A DNA stretch of 64,000 nt from Bradyrhizobium liaoningense (GTDB taxonomy: Bacteria > Pseudomonadota > Alphaproteobacteria > Rhizobiales > Xanthobacteraceae): positions 1-64,000 of the forward strand of contig NZ_JAFCJM010000022.1 of the NCBI RefSeq assembly GCF_018130955.1, read 5' to 3'. Below, piece after piece: positions 26,257 through 35,406 of this stretch. The translations under genes were made by a program, and so were the position numbers. Numbering within the stretch: position 1 is the stretch's first letter; every line of letters begins with the position of its first letter. A model generated the notes under the pieces. The model had not been told where the DNA came from. It was given only the letters and a program-made list of their open reading frames with translations, and did not search any database.

Positions 26257-26287
26257 TCAGGCCGCCACTTGGCGGCCTGATTGTTTT
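26257..26287 (+). terminator. Rho-independent terminator after the MBL-fold gene
   Basis: Perfect ten-base stem TCAGGCCGCC/GGCGGCCTGA with an ACTT loop, followed by TTGTTTT. It ends the transcript of the MBL-fold hydrolase. Confidence 0.9.
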
Positions 26288-26407
26288 GGTGAGGGTTGTT
26301 TTCGCAAACGCTGCGTTTCCAAAACGTGTCGGTCCATGCACTTGCATCCATCGAGCCGGATGGCTTAAGTGCCGCTCCGGCACTCCCGCTGAAGCCTGAG
26401 GACATCC

Positions 26408-26959
26408 ATGGCCTACAATATCGTCACGATCGCTGGCAGCCTGCGCAAGGAAAGCTTTTCGCTGAAGATCGCCAATGCCTTCGCAAAACTCGCGCCGAGC
26501 TCGCTCTCGCTCGAGGTCATCACGCCTGCGGGCATCTCGTTCTTCAACCAGGACCTCGAGGGTGCACCGCCCGCCGACTGGCTGGCGTTCCGCGAAAAGC
26601 TTCAGAAGTCGAACGGCGTGCTGTTCATCACCCCCGAATACAACCGCTCGATTCCCGGCGTGCTCAAGAACGCCATCGACGTCGCCTCGCGCCCCTATGG
26701 CAAGAGCTCGTTCCTCGGCAAGCCGGTCGGCATCGTCTCCAACTCGCCGGGACCGCTCGGCGGCGTCAGCGCGGCCAAGCATCTCCAGAATATCCTGCCG
26801 GGCATTGCAGGCCCGATCCTGCAGCAGCCGGAGATCTACCTGAACGGCGTCGGCGACGCTTTTGATGCGGCCGGCAATCTGACCAAGGACGCGCTGAAGA
26901 CCGTGCTCCAGCAGTACATCGACGCCTTCGCCGCGCATGTGGCGAAGAACCAGGGCTGA
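26408..26959 (+). CDS. NADPH-dependent FMN reductase family (quinone/chromate reductase type)
   Basis: 183 residues. A flavodoxin-like fold with the FMN-binding VTIAGSLRKESFS at the start, ITPEYNRSIPGVLKNAIDVASR (residues about 77-98) and SNSPGPLGGVSAAKHLQNIL. This family reduces quinones, azo dyes or chromate with NAD(P)H and protects against redox cycling. It stands alone between the terminator at 26257 and a palindromic repeat at 26989. Confidence 0.9.
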   Translation: MAYNIVTIAGSLRKESFSLKIANAFAKLAPSSLSLEVITPAGISFFNQDLEGAPPADWLAFREKLQKSNGVLFITPEYNRSIPGVLKNAIDVASRPYGKSSFLGKPVGIVSNSPGPLGGVSAAKHLQNILPGIAGPILQQPEIYLNGVGDAFDAAGNLTKDALKTVLQQYIDAFAAHVAKNQG

Positions 26960-26988
26960 TCGTTCCCGCTTGCCCTTGTCTAAGTCGT

Positions 26989-27077
26989 CGTCATGGCCGG
27001 GCCTGTCCCGGCCATCCACGTCTTTCTTGTCGTGGTGACGAAGAACGTGGATGCCCGGCACAAGGCCGGGCATGACG
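26989..27077. repeat. Dispersed long inverted repeat between the FMN reductase gene and ftsB
   Basis: CGTCATGGCCGGGCCTGTCCCGGCCATCCACGT pairs with ACGTGGATGCCCGGCACAAGGCCGGGCATGACG around a short centre, giving a long hairpin. This is one of the most frequent Bradyrhizobium intergenic repeats. It may act as a terminator for the upstream gene. Confidence 0.75.
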
Positions 27078-27100
27078 GACGGAGATACGGGCGTCTAGAG

Positions 27101-27116
27101 TTAGCACTCCGTTAAC
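27101..27116 (+). promoter_or_regulatory. CtrA-like box upstream of ftsB
   Basis: TTAG, seven bases, TTAAC: one mismatch to the alphaproteobacterial CtrA consensus TTAA-N7-TTAA. It lies 24 bases before the ftsB ATG. The division gene context makes cell-cycle control plausible, but it is an inference from one site. Confidence 0.45.
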
Positions 27117-27139
27117 CGACCTGTTCGATCTTGGCAGGC

Positions 27140-27457
27140 ATGGTCACCCGTGCCCGCCTCAAATCTATCCTGACCGGTCTTGCCCTCTACACGATGGCGG
27201 CGGCGATCGTCGGCTATTTCGGCATCAACGCCTATACCGGCAAATACGGCCTGAACGCCCGGCAGGAGCTCGATCAGGAGATCATCGCCCTGACCTCGGA
27301 ACTCGCACGGCTGAAGCAGGAGCGGGCCGAGGGCGAGCGGCGGGTGTCGCTGCTGCGCGCGGACAAGATCGACCCCGACATGCTGGACGAGCGGGCGCGC
27401 TACCAGCTCCAATATGTCAACCCGCACGATCTGGTCCGGATCATCAACCAGAACTAA
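27140..27457 (+). CDS. ftsB: FtsB/DivIC-type septum formation initiator
   Basis: 105 residues from the ATG at 27140 (a TTG at 27131 is in frame). One membrane helix (about 12-30), then a coiled coil (QELDQEIIALTSELARLKQERAE) and the C-terminal region DMLDERARYQLQYVNPHDLV typical of FtsB/DivIC. It links FtsQ and FtsL in the divisome at the inner membrane. In Rhizobiales ftsB commonly lies between eno and pdhA; here a regulator-aldehyde dehydrogenase-DUF779 module separates it from pdhA. Confidence 0.92.
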   Translation: MVTRARLKSILTGLALYTMAAAIVGYFGINAYTGKYGLNARQELDQEIIALTSELARLKQERAEGERRVSLLRADKIDPDMLDERARYQLQYVNPHDLVRIINQN

Positions 27458-27675
27458 CGCTTTCGCGCCCTCCGAAACCGAATTCGAAAGCCGCACGGCG
27501 AGCACGGCGGCGGTTGTTCCGTCTATGCCGAAGGTCGGTACCGGCGGCGGCGCCAGGCGTCTTGACGGCGGCCGCGCGCAGGGCTCATGGCTTGATAGGC
27601 GCCGTCATCCGGAGTTGACGCAGATCAACCTGACGGCGCCGGCATGAACTAAACTGCCTTTCGGAGGAAACAGTG

Positions 27676-28638
27676 ATGAATGGGCAAACGCTCCAGCATC
27701 ACGCGGCTCGCGTTGAGGCCGCCATTGCGTCAGGCCAGGCGGCACGTTCCGCGCTTGTGGCCTCGTGGTGCCGTTCCTCCCGTTTGCATCATCTTGATCC
27801 CTCCGGCCGCCGGATGCCGACCCGGCTCACCGAAGCCGAGCTGTTTTACGCGCGCGAGCGCATCGCGCCGCTGCTTGCAGCCGCGCAAGGTGCGATGGAC
27901 CGGCTCTACCAGGCGGTCGGCGCCGCCGGCTGCTGCGTGCTGCTCGCCGACGGCGAGGGCATTCCGGTCGATCGTCGCGGCACGCCGGCCGATGACGCGA
28001 CGTTCCAGTCCTGGGGCCTGTGGACGGGCGCGCTGTGGAGCGAAGAGCACGAAGGCACGAACGGCATCGGCACCTGCCTGGTCGAGCAACGGCCGCTCAC
28101 CATCGACCGCGACCAGCACTTCTTCACCCGCAACACGCTTTTGAGCTGCACCGCCGTGCCGATCTACGACCACGAGGCGGCACTGGCGGGCGTGCTCGAC
28201 GTCTCCTCCTGCCGCGCCGATCGCACCGACGCATTCTCGAATTTGATTGCACTGGCCGCGGGCGAAGCCGCGCGGCGCATCGAGGCCGACCTGTTCCGCC
28301 GCGCCTTTGCCAATGCCCGCATCGTGCTGACACCGTCGGCGGAGGGGCAGGGCGGCGGCCTCGTGGCCGTCGATGCCGACGATCTCGTGATAGGTGCGAC
28401 CAGATCCGCCCGGGTCGGACTGGGGATCGTGCCCGGCCGCCCGTGGCAACCGGTGCCCGCAGCCGACCTGTTCGGCGACGATACGGCGTGCGACCACCTT
28501 GCCGGCGGTCAGCGCGCCGTGTTGCAGCGGGCGCTGTTGCGCGCGGGCGGCAACGTTTCGGCGGCCGCCAAGGCGCTCGGCGTCAGCCGCGCCACGCTCC
28601 ATCGCAAGCTCAAGCGGTTCGAGCTGCGCGCGCACTGA
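27676..28638 (+). CDS. GAF-domain, Fis-type helix-turn-helix regulator (AcoR-like, without AAA+ domain)
   Basis: 320 residues from the ATG with GGAGG 8 bases upstream. Residues about 65-195 are a GAF sensor with the hallmark EGTNGIGTCLVEQRP of AcoR/DhaR-like proteins. The C-terminus (about 275-318) is a Fis-type helix-turn-helix, GGNVSAAAKALGVSRATLHRKL. AcoR relatives normally carry a sigma-54-activating AAA+ domain between these parts; here only about 80 residues lie there, without Walker or GAFTGA motifs. It therefore probably does not activate sigma-54 and may work on ordinary promoters. It precedes the aldehyde dehydrogenase on the same strand. Confidence 0.88.
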   Translation: MNGQTLQHHAARVEAAIASGQAARSALVASWCRSSRLHHLDPSGRRMPTRLTEAELFYARERIAPLLAAAQGAMDRLYQAVGAAGCCVLLADGEGIPVDRRGTPADDATFQSWGLWTGALWSEEHEGTNGIGTCLVEQRPLTIDRDQHFFTRNTLLSCTAVPIYDHEAALAGVLDVSSCRADRTDAFSNLIALAAGEAARRIEADLFRRAFANARIVLTPSAEGQGGGLVAVDADDLVIGATRSARVGLGIVPGRPWQPVPAADLFGDDTACDHLAGGQRAVLQRALLRAGGNVSAAAKALGVSRATLHRKLKRFELRAH

Positions 28639-28771
28639 GCGTCCGCCTTCCTTCCACTCACACGTCTGCCCCTCGAGATGAGGAGGCCGCCACCGGGCCG
28701 CGCGCAGCCATTCTTCGCGACAGCGGGCGAGACGGCTCCTCTGGGTGAGGACAAGTGCTCGTTGTCCCATC

Positions 28772-28795
28772 ACCTGTCGCAGTTCTGCGACAGGT
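28772..28795. promoter_or_regulatory. Perfect inverted repeat, candidate operator of the aldehyde dehydrogenase gene
   Basis: ACCTGTCGCAG-TT-CTGCGACAGGT: two 11-base arms with a 2-base centre, 123 bases before the aldehyde dehydrogenase ATG. Symmetry and spacing suit a dimeric Fis-type regulator, so the AcoR-like protein encoded just upstream is the natural binder (inference). No -24/-12 promoter is visible after it, in keeping with the missing AAA+ domain. Confidence 0.6.
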
Positions 28796-28918
28796 CCGCC
28801 GCACCGTCGCTCCCGCCCGGGCTGACAAAAAACGTCTTCCGCGAGATCGTCCCGGCAAGTCGCACGGAGGCGAAACGCCCGCGACGAATTGCTCACACAG
28901 CAACAACCGGGAGTGAAC

Positions 28919-30436
28919 ATGAACAAGGTCGAGTTCCTTAACGTCAGCAAGAATCCCTTTGCCGAGCGCTATGACAATTTCATCGGCGGCAAATTCGTCG
29001 CGCCGAAAGCCGGCAAGTACTTTGACAACACCTCGCCGGTGACCGGCAAGGTCGTGTGTCAGATCGCCCGCTCCGATGAGCAGGACATCGAGGCGGCGCT
29101 CGACGCGGCGCATGCCGCCAAGCACGCCTGGGGACGCACCAGCGCGGCGGAGCGCTCGGTCATCCTCAACAAGATCGCCGACCGCATGGAGGCGAATCTG
29201 GAGCGGCTCGCGATCGCCGAAACCTGGGACAACGGCAAGCCGATCCGCGAGACCCGCGCTGCCGATTTGCCGCTCGCCATCGACCATTTCCGCTACTTCG
29301 CCGGCGTCGTGCGCGGGCAGGAAGGCACCATCGGCGAGATCGATGACGACACCGTCGCCTATCATTTCCACGAGCCGCTCGGTGTGGTCGGTCAGATCAT
29401 CCCCTGGAACTTCCCGCTGCTGATGGCCTGCTGGAAGCTTGCGCCCGCGATCGCCGCCGGCAATTGCGTCGTGCTGAAGCCGGCCGAGCAGACCCCGGCC
29501 TCGATCATGGTCTGGGCCGAGATCGTCGGCGACCTCCTGCCGCCCGGCGTCCTCAACGTCGTGAACGGCTTTGGCCTCGAAGCCGGCAAGCCGCTCGCCT
29601 CCAGCAAGCGGATCGCCAAGATTGCGTTCACCGGCGAGACCACGACGGGCCGGCTGATCATGCAATATGCCAGCCAGAACCTGATCCCTGTTACCCTCGA
29701 GCTCGGCGGCAAGTCGCCAAACATCTTCTTCAAGGACGTCACCGCCGAGGATGACGATTTCTTCGACAAGGCGATCGAGGGCTTCGTCATGTTCGCGCTG
29801 AACCAGGGCGAGGTCTGCACCTGCCCGAGCCGGGCGCTGGTCCACGAAGCCATCTATGACCGCTTCATGGAGCGGGCGCTGAAGCGCGTGGCCGCCATCG
29901 TGCAGGGCGACCCGCGTGATGCCGCCACCATGATCGGCGCACAGGCATCCAGCGAGCAGTTGGAGAAAATTCTTTCCTATATCGACATCGGCAAGCAAGA
30001 AGGTGCCAAGGTCCTGGCCGGCGGTAACCGCGCCAACCTGTCGGGCGATCTCGCCAGCGGCTTCTACGTCCAGCCGACCGTGTTCCACGGCCACAACAAG
30101 ATGCGGATCTTCCAGGAGGAGATCTTTGGCCCGGTCGTCTCGGTCACGACCTTCAAGACCGATGACGAAGCGCTGTCGATCGCCAACGATACGCTTTACG
30201 GCCTCGGCGCCGGGGTCTGGAGCCGCGATGCCAACCGCTGCTACCGCTTCGGTCGCGCCATCCAGGCGGGCCGCGTTTGGACCAACTGCTACCACGCCTA
30301 TCCCGCGCATGCGGCGTTCGGCGGCTACAAGCAGTCGGGCATCGGGCGCGAGACCCACAAGATGATGCTCGATCACTACCAGCAGACCAAGAACCTGCTG
30401 GTCAGCTACAGCCCGAAGAAGCTCGGCTTCTTCTGA
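28919..30436 (+). CDS. NAD-dependent aldehyde dehydrogenase (acetaldehyde type)
   Basis: 505 residues from MNKVEFLNVSKNPF. Oxidises aldehydes to acids; the sequence resembles ExaC/AldA-type acetaldehyde dehydrogenases of ethanol and acetoin catabolism. Cofactor site IIPWNFPLLMACWKLAPA, catalytic glutamate in TLELGGKSPNIFF and nucleophilic cysteine in NQGEVCTCPS are intact. It is preceded by an AcoR-like regulator and a 24-base inverted repeat, and followed by a DUF779 gene, a pairing often seen with this dehydrogenase group. Confidence 0.93.
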   Translation: MNKVEFLNVSKNPFAERYDNFIGGKFVAPKAGKYFDNTSPVTGKVVCQIARSDEQDIEAALDAAHAAKHAWGRTSAAERSVILNKIADRMEANLERLAIAETWDNGKPIRETRAADLPLAIDHFRYFAGVVRGQEGTIGEIDDDTVAYHFHEPLGVVGQIIPWNFPLLMACWKLAPAIAAGNCVVLKPAEQTPASIMVWAEIVGDLLPPGVLNVVNGFGLEAGKPLASSKRIAKIAFTGETTTGRLIMQYASQNLIPVTLELGGKSPNIFFKDVTAEDDDFFDKAIEGFVMFALNQGEVCTCPSRALVHEAIYDRFMERALKRVAAIVQGDPRDAATMIGAQASSEQLEKILSYIDIGKQEGAKVLAGGNRANLSGDLASGFYVQPTVFHGHNKMRIFQEEIFGPVVSVTTFKTDDEALSIANDTLYGLGAGVWSRDANRCYRFGRAIQAGRVWTNCYHAYPAHAAFGGYKQSGIGRETHKMMLDHYQQTKNLLVSYSPKKLGFF

Positions 30437-30446
30437 TCGGTGCAAT

Positions 30447-30485
30447 CAGGGCGGCGCAAGAATCTTCTCCCATTGCGCCGCCCTG
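30447..30485 (+). other. Strong intercistronic hairpin between aldehyde dehydrogenase and DUF779 genes
   Basis: CAGGGCGGCGCAA (30447-30459) pairs perfectly with TTGCGCCGCCCTG (30473-30485) across a 13-base loop. No T-run follows on the plus strand, so it is more likely an mRNA-stability or attenuation element that lowers downstream expression than a full terminator. Confidence 0.6.
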
Positions 30486-30504
30486 GACTGGCGGGGCACG
30501 GCTC

Positions 30505-30849
30505 ATGCACGACAAGGTCAGCGCGACGGACGCAGCTCTGAAGCTCCTGGCTGAAATCTGTGCTGATCACGGCCCCGTCCTGTTTCACCAGTCCGGCGGC
30601 TGTTGCGACGGCTCCTCGCCGATGTGCTATCCGGCCGACGAGTTCATCATCGGCGAGCACGACGTGCTGCTCGGTCATATCGGCGGCATGCCGGTCTATA
30701 TCAGCGGGGCGCAATTCGAGGCCTGGAAGCATACCGACCTGATCATCGACGTCGTTCCGGGACGCGGCGGCATGTTCTCCTTGGACAATGGACGGGAGCG
30801 GAGGTTCTTGACGCGGTCACGAATCTGTTCGCGCGGCGGCGACGATTAG
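30505..30849 (+). CDS. DUF779 domain protein linked to aldehyde dehydrogenase
   Basis: 114 residues from the ATG at 30505. The FHQSGGCCDGSSPMCYP motif with clustered cysteines, and GHIGGMPVYISGAQFEAW, identify DUF779. Its genes repeatedly sit next to acetaldehyde-type aldehyde dehydrogenases; a role in activating or protecting the enzyme or binding metal has been suggested by context only. It follows the dehydrogenase gene across a hairpin. Confidence 0.9.
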   Translation: MHDKVSATDAALKLLAEICADHGPVLFHQSGGCCDGSSPMCYPADEFIIGEHDVLLGHIGGMPVYISGAQFEAWKHTDLIIDVVPGRGGMFSLDNGRERRFLTRSRICSRGGDD

Positions 30850-30874
30850 AATTGTTGCTGGATCGGCACAAAAG

Positions 30875-30886
30875 ATTTTGCAAAAT
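30875..30886. promoter_or_regulatory. 12-base palindrome upstream of pdhA
   Basis: ATTTTGCAAAAT is a perfect palindrome inside an AT-rich island, 114 bases before the pdhA ATG. It could be an operator or part of the promoter. The binding factor is unknown. Confidence 0.35.
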
Positions 30887-30999
30887 TTCGGGCACGCTGC
30901 ACTGCGGCATAATGAATGTCGCGTGCCGGCGCTGCGGTGCTTTCACAGGCGTTTGAGTTGGGTTAGAGAGGGCCTAGTTTTCTCCGACCCGGAATTCCC

Positions 31000-32007
31000 A
31001 TGGCCTCACCCAAAAAAGCCGCTGACAAGACCAACGGCAGCTCCCCTCCGGAATTCACCAAAGAACAGGAACTCAAGGCGCTTCGGGACATGCTCCTGAT
31101 CCGCCGTTTCGAGGAGAAGGCGGGCCAACTCTACGGCATGGGTGCGATCGGCGGCTTCTGCCACCTCTATATCGGCCAGGAGGCCGTGGTAGTTGGTATG
31201 CAGATGGCGCTGAAACAGGGCGATCAGGTCATCACCGGCTACCGCGACCACGGCCACATGCTCGCCTGCGGCATGGATGCCAATGGCGTGATGGCCGAGC
31301 TCACCGGCCGCCGTGGCGGCTACTCCAAGGGCAAGGGCGGCTCCATGCACATGTTCAGCATGGAGAAGCAGTTTTACGGCGGTCACGGCATCGTCGGCGC
31401 CCAGGTCTCGCTCGGTACCGGGCTTGCCTTCGCCAACCATTATCGCGGCAACGACAATGTCAGCGTCGCCTATTTCGGCGACGGTGCTGCGAACCAGGGC
31501 CAGGTCTATGAGAGCTTCAACATGGCGGAGCTCTGGAAACTGCCGGTGATCTACGTCATCGAGAACAATCGCTACGCCATGGGCACGGCGGTGTCGCGCG
31601 CCTCCGCGCAGCAGGATTTCTCCAAGCGCGGCGCGTCCTTCAATATTCCCGGCAAGCAGGTCGACGGCATGGACGTCCGCGCGGTGAAGGCCGCGGGCGA
31701 CGAGGCGGTCGCATGGTGCCGTGCCGGCAAGGGCCCCTTCATCCTGGAGATGCAAACCTATCGCTACCGCGGCCACTCGATGTCCGACCCCGCAAAATAC
31801 CGAACGCGCGAGGAGGTCGAGAAGGTTCGCCATGACCAGGACCCGATTGAGCAGGTGCGCAATCGCCTGCTGGCGGCCAAGGTGAGCGAGGCCGACCTCA
31901 AGGCGATCGACGCCGAGGTGCGCGACATCGTGAATGCCTCCGCCGACTTCGCCCAGCATGATCCCGAGCCGGATGCGTCCGAGCTCTGGACCGACGTCTA
32001 CCGCTAA
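31000..32007 (+). CDS. pdhA: Pyruvate dehydrogenase E1 component, alpha subunit
   Basis: 335 residues. With PdhB it forms the ThDP-dependent E1 that decarboxylates pyruvate. GFCHLYIGQEAVVVG, GGSMHMFS, the ThDP/Mg motif GDGAANQGQVYESFN and the YRYRGHSMSDPAKYR phosphorylation-loop region are intact. First gene of a complete pdhA-pdhB-DUF5076-pdhC-lpd series. It begins 30 bases before pdhB's start with a short spacer. Confidence 0.98.
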   Translation: MASPKKAADKTNGSSPPEFTKEQELKALRDMLLIRRFEEKAGQLYGMGAIGGFCHLYIGQEAVVVGMQMALKQGDQVITGYRDHGHMLACGMDANGVMAELTGRRGGYSKGKGGSMHMFSMEKQFYGGHGIVGAQVSLGTGLAFANHYRGNDNVSVAYFGDGAANQGQVYESFNMAELWKLPVIYVIENNRYAMGTAVSRASAQQDFSKRGASFNIPGKQVDGMDVRAVKAAGDEAVAWCRAGKGPFILEMQTYRYRGHSMSDPAKYRTREEVEKVRHDQDPIEQVRNRLLAAKVSEADLKAIDAEVRDIVNASADFAQHDPEPDASELWTDVYR

Positions 32008-32036
32008 TCGCGCGCAAGCTTTCTTTTGGAGTCGAT

Positions 32037-33437
<1,401 letters not shown>

Positions 33438-33440
33438 ATC

Positions 33441-33746
33441 ATGGCAGGGCCCAAGGAGCAGCCACTGCCGCCCGACGTGATGGCCCGCGAGGATGCGATC
33501 GAGATCCTGCGCGTGTTCGTGCTCGACGGCGGACTGTCTATGGCGTTCCAGCGGGCTTTCGAAGAGCCCGACATGTGGGGCTTGCTCTTGGTCGACCTCG
33601 CCCGCCACGCCGCGCGCGCCTATGCGCGCGAGAGCGAATACACCGAGGAAGAGGCCCTTGGCCGAATCCTCGAAATGTTCGAGGCGGAAATCCAACGGCC
33701 GACCGATCTCGGCACCACCACACCGCGCGGACAGAAGGGTCACTGA
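33441..33746 (+). CDS. DUF5076 domain protein within the pyruvate dehydrogenase operon
   Basis: 101 residues, starting 3 bases after pdhB and ending 43 bases before pdhC, so clearly co-transcribed. It is a small acidic helical protein (REDAIEILRVFVLDGGLSMAFQRAF, WGLLLVDLARHAARAYARES). The domain recurs in pdh operons of related bacteria. Function unknown; an accessory role at the PDH complex is inferred from position only. Confidence 0.8.
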   Translation: MAGPKEQPLPPDVMAREDAIEILRVFVLDGGLSMAFQRAFEEPDMWGLLLVDLARHAARAYARESEYTEEEALGRILEMFEAEIQRPTDLGTTTPRGQKGH

Positions 33747-33789
33747 CGCGTGGCAATCAACGCTTTGAAAAGTTTTTCGTGAGGTCAGC

Positions 33790-35130
33790 ATGCCCATCAA
33801 CATCCTGATGCCCGCTCTCTCGCCGACCATGGAGAAGGGCAACCTCGCCAAGTGGCTGAAGAAGGAAGGCGACAAGGTCAAATCCGGCGACGTCATCGCT
33901 GAGATCGAGACCGACAAGGCCACCATGGAGGTCGAGGCGATCGACGAAGGCACGATCGCAAAGATCCTGGTGCCCGAAGGCACGCAGGACGTGCCGGTCA
34001 ACGACGTGATCGCTGTGCTCGCGGGCGAGGGTGAGGACGTGAAGGCCGCCGGTGCTGCGAAGCCCAGCGCATCCGCCGCGCCACCCAAGGCGGTCGAGGC
34101 GCCGGCGGCTGCGCCTGCTGCACCCGCGCCGAAGGCCGCACCGGCTCCTGCCGCTGCACCAGTGCCCGCCGCTGCTCCCGCAGCACAAACCAACGGGCAG
34201 GGTGGCCGCGTGTTCTCCTCGCCGCTGGCGCGCCGGCTCGCCAAGGACGCCGGCATCCAGATTTCCATGGTCACCGGCACCGGCCCGCACGGCCGTGTGG
34301 TGGCCCGCGACGTCGAGCAGGCGAAGGCCGGCAAGGGCCTGAAGGCGCCGGCCGCGGCGCCATCAGGTGCGCCCTCGATCGCGCCGACCATGTCGGACAA
34401 GCAGATCCTGTCGCTGTTCGAGCCCGGCTCCTACGACATCATCCCGCATGACGGCATGCGCCGGACCATCGCGCAGCGGCTCACCGCCTCGATCCAGAAC
34501 GTCCCGCATTTCTATCTCACCATCGACTGCGACATCGGCAAGCTCCTGGTCGCGCGCGAGGAGATCAATGCGGCTGCTCCCAAGGACAAGGAGAAGAAGC
34601 CGCTCTACAAGATCTCGGTCAACGACTTCGTCATCAAGGCGATGGCGGTCGCGCTCCAGAAGATCCCGAACTGCAATGTGAGCTGGACCGAAAGCGGCAT
34701 GGTCAAGCACCACCATTCGGACGTCGGCGTTGCCGTCGCAATGCCCGGCGGCCTGATCACGCCGATTATCCGGAAAGCGGAGACCAAGACGCTGTCCACC
34801 ATCTCCAACGAGATGAAGGATTTTGCGACTCGCGCCCGTTCCCGCAAGCTGAAGCCCGAGGAGTATCAGGGCGGCACCACGGCCGTCTCCAACCTCGGCA
34901 TGTTCGGCATCAAGGACTTCACCGCCGTGATCAACCCGCCGCATGCAACGATTCTGGCGGTCGGCACCAGCGAGGAGCGCCCGGTCGTGCGCGGCGGCAA
35001 GATCGAGATCGCGCAGATGATGAGTGTGACGCTGTCCTGCGATCATCGCGCCATCGACGGCGCGCTCGGCGCTGAGCTGATCGGCGCGTTCAAGCAGCTC
35101 ATCGAAAACCCCGTCATGATGATGGTCTGA
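33790..35130 (+). CDS. pdhC: Pyruvate dehydrogenase E2, dihydrolipoamide acetyltransferase
   Basis: 446 residues. A single lipoyl domain (1-80, ETDKATMEVEA), a long Ala/Pro linker, a peripheral-subunit-binding domain (about 140-175, SSPLARRLAKDAGI), then the catalytic domain with active-site SCDHRAIDGALGAEL near the C-terminus. It transfers acetyl to CoA and forms the core of the complex. Sits between DUF5076 and a small membrane-protein gene, followed by lpd. Confidence 0.97.
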   Translation: MPINILMPALSPTMEKGNLAKWLKKEGDKVKSGDVIAEIETDKATMEVEAIDEGTIAKILVPEGTQDVPVNDVIAVLAGEGEDVKAAGAAKPSASAAPPKAVEAPAAAPAAPAPKAAPAPAAAPVPAAAPAAQTNGQGGRVFSSPLARRLAKDAGIQISMVTGTGPHGRVVARDVEQAKAGKGLKAPAAAPSGAPSIAPTMSDKQILSLFEPGSYDIIPHDGMRRTIAQRLTASIQNVPHFYLTIDCDIGKLLVAREEINAAAPKDKEKKPLYKISVNDFVIKAMAVALQKIPNCNVSWTESGMVKHHHSDVGVAVAMPGGLITPIIRKAETKTLSTISNEMKDFATRARSRKLKPEEYQGGTTAVSNLGMFGIKDFTAVINPPHATILAVGTSEERPVVRGGKIEIAQMMSVTLSCDHRAIDGALGAELIGAFKQLIENPVMMMV

Positions 35131-35152
35131 GGCGCGGGCTGAGGGCACCAAG

Positions 35153-35389
35153 GTGCATGTCCGGACACGCGTTCCCTGGATATCCCTGCTGCTCGCAGCC
35201 GCGCTGCTGGTCAGTCCTGTCGGTTACGAACTCATCCGCGATGCGTTCTTTGCCCGCGAGCAACTGACGCGAAACATCGTCCAGCCGATCGTCTTCACCG
35301 GGTTTGCGATCATCGCCGGTGTCATCGCGCTGGAGTGGTTGGTGAGACTATTTATCCAGAAGCGCCGCGCCCGCGGCGCTACGATTTGA
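35153..35389 (+). CDS. Small two-helix membrane protein between pdhC and lpd
   Basis: 78 residues from a GTG with GAGGG just upstream. Two hydrophobic helices (about 8-26 and 44-62) and a positively charged tail (QKRRARGA). It lies 22 bases after pdhC and 17 before lpd, so it is probably part of the operon. No family recognised; a membrane link for the PDH complex would be speculation. Confidence 0.65.
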   Translation: MHVRTRVPWISLLLAAALLVSPVGYELIRDAFFAREQLTRNIVQPIVFTGFAIIAGVIALEWLVRLFIQKRRARGATI

Positions 35390-35406
35390 GTTGAATGGGA
35401 GCCGCC

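Noticed and set aside
25100..27073. 657-codon minus-strand frame opposite the MBL-fold and FMN reductase genes
   Set aside because: Shadow frame; runs through a terminator and a dispersed repeat.
28658..30445. 595-codon minus-strand frame opposite the aldehyde dehydrogenase
   Set aside because: Shadow frame without motifs; the plus strand has the complete dehydrogenase.
30860..30885. CGGCACAAAAGATTTTGC before pdhA, considered as a sigma-54 promoter
   Set aside because: GG and GC are 13 bases apart instead of ten.
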